Shown here: piece by piece, positions 41,048-41,402 of the stretch
Layout of the letters: every line of letters starts with the position of its first letter
Numbering within the stretch: position 1 is the stretch's first letter
Assembly (NCBI GenBank): GCA_011389765.1
Contig: JAABTT010000024.1
Location: forward strand, 1-41,402
Direction of reading: 5' to 3'
DNA from: Desulfohalobiaceae bacterium S24
GTDB lineage: Bacteria > Desulfobacterota > Desulfovibrionia > Desulfovibrionales > Desulfothermaceae
DNA length: 41,402 nt
Translations under genes and position numbers: made by a program
The notes under the pieces: model-generated
Databases searched by the model: none
Told to the model about the DNA's origin: nothing
Seen by the model: only the letters and a program-made list of their open reading frames with translations

Positions 41048-41402
41048 CTATTCACTGTAGCTGTCTAACTGCCAGAACCGTCCAGGAGCAACGATCGGCA
41101 ACCCTTGGTATTCCGCGAGATCGAGTAGGTCCTTGTCACCAGTAACGATACAGTTTGCTGAAGTTGCTACGGCTAGCGCCAATACGTTGTCGTCATCGCG
41201 GTCACGGCAGACTCGCTCAGACAGCGGTTCCGGTGAATGCAGAACCGCGCGGGTGCGGACAAGCGCGGTAGCGGCCGCAGCCTCTTCGGCCGTGAACCCG
41301 AACTTCGATACCAGTTTGGTCTTGAACTCGTTGAGGATGAAGTCTGAAATGAGTATGGTGTGTCTGAGAGCGCAGTGCTCCAGCAGTTCATGGCAGGTGC
41401 CG
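41048..41402 (-). CDS. PIN-domain toxin (COG1569-like), 5' end beyond window
   Basis: A continuous reverse frame enters at the window edge and ends with TAG at 41048-41050, giving 117 C-terminal residues. It reads ILISDFILNEFKTKL, KFGFTAEEAAAATALV, the acidic RDRDDDNVLALAVA, then CIVTGDKDLLDLAEY and VAPGRFWQL. The spaced acidic residues and the TGDKDLL strand are those of PIN-domain nucleases of the 'putative toxin' COG1569 group, which usually sit behind a small antitoxin gene. The antitoxin would be upstream, outside the window. Use of GCG, GCC and CGC codons is high compared with the neighbouring remnants. Confidence 0.8.
   Translation of the reverse strand, partial: GTCHELLEHCALRHTILISDFILNEFKTKLVSKFGFTAEEAAAATALVRTRAVLHSPEPLSERVCRDRDDDNVLALAVATSANCIVTGDKDLLDLAEYQGLPIVAPGRFWQLDSYSE

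Overview
The window is a bacterial chromosome segment of roughly 55-60 % G+C by eye. I infer a sulfate-reducing-type Desulfobacterota (former Deltaproteobacteria), possibly near the Desulfovibrionales. The grounds are the gene neighbourhood xerD - DHH/CBS/tRNA-nucleotidyltransferase fusion - HIT - lapA - lapB - mutS - lipoprotein, the ADP-forming acyl-CoA synthetase with its ATP-grasp half first, and the two-subunit-free efflux and lipid genes. No 16S or other strict marker is present, so this placement is inference.

Layout. 1-422: non-coding, with heptamer repeats, a dispersed element and a long inverted repeat. 423-3542: peptide-type ABC permease, M20 peptidase and a nucleoside-recognition membrane protein, all forward. 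3790-5803: DUF47 protein, glycerophosphodiester phosphodiesterase and a tyrosine-phosphatase-like protein. 6048-8507: ADP-forming acyl-CoA synthetase. 8570-9500: a ccdAB toxin-antitoxin pair with promoter and operator-like palindromes, then tRNA-Ala(CGC) on the reverse strand with its own promoter and terminator. 9733-15486: a complete tripartite RND efflux operon. 15494-16741: HD-domain (YfbR-like) protein, reverse. 16974-17818: rplM-rpsI with promoter and terminator. 18083-19348: radical SAM protein. 19355-20837, reverse: folK, a small TRASH-type membrane protein and upp. 20943-29348: xerD, the A-adding tRNA nucleotidyltransferase, HIT, lapA, lapB and mutS in one tight forward run. 29608-32571: lipoprotein, MFS exporter, lipoprotein. 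32846-37368, reverse: cardiolipin synthase, glycerate kinase, MATE exporter. 37505-41402, reverse: an accessory strip of hipBA, a broken rhuM, a DNA methyltransferase stub, an orphan minimal nucleotidyltransferase and a PIN-domain toxin cut by the window end.

How the parts relate. The housekeeping blocks cover translation (L13, S9, tRNA-Ala, tRNA CCA-end synthesis), DNA repair and chromosome resolution (MutS, XerD), folate and pyrimidine salvage (FolK, Upp), envelope lipids and export (LapAB, cardiolipin synthase, GDPD, RND, MFS and MATE pumps) and acyl-CoA energy metabolism. Two toxin-antitoxin regions and decayed restriction-modification remnants are the clearly horizontally acquired parts.

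The most unusual signal is in the non-coding DNA. At least ten intergenic sites carry short tandem arrays with a strict 7-bp period. Most share a GAA (or TTC) triplet every seven bases, but each site has its own heptamer. Two arrays abut the same 53-bp GC-rich element, three run up to the start codon of the next gene, which then lacks a Shine-Dalgarno sequence, and one sits exactly where a DNA methyltransferase gene stops. Together they look like a family of composite intergenic elements, comparable in form to the heptanucleotide STRR repeats known from cyanobacteria.
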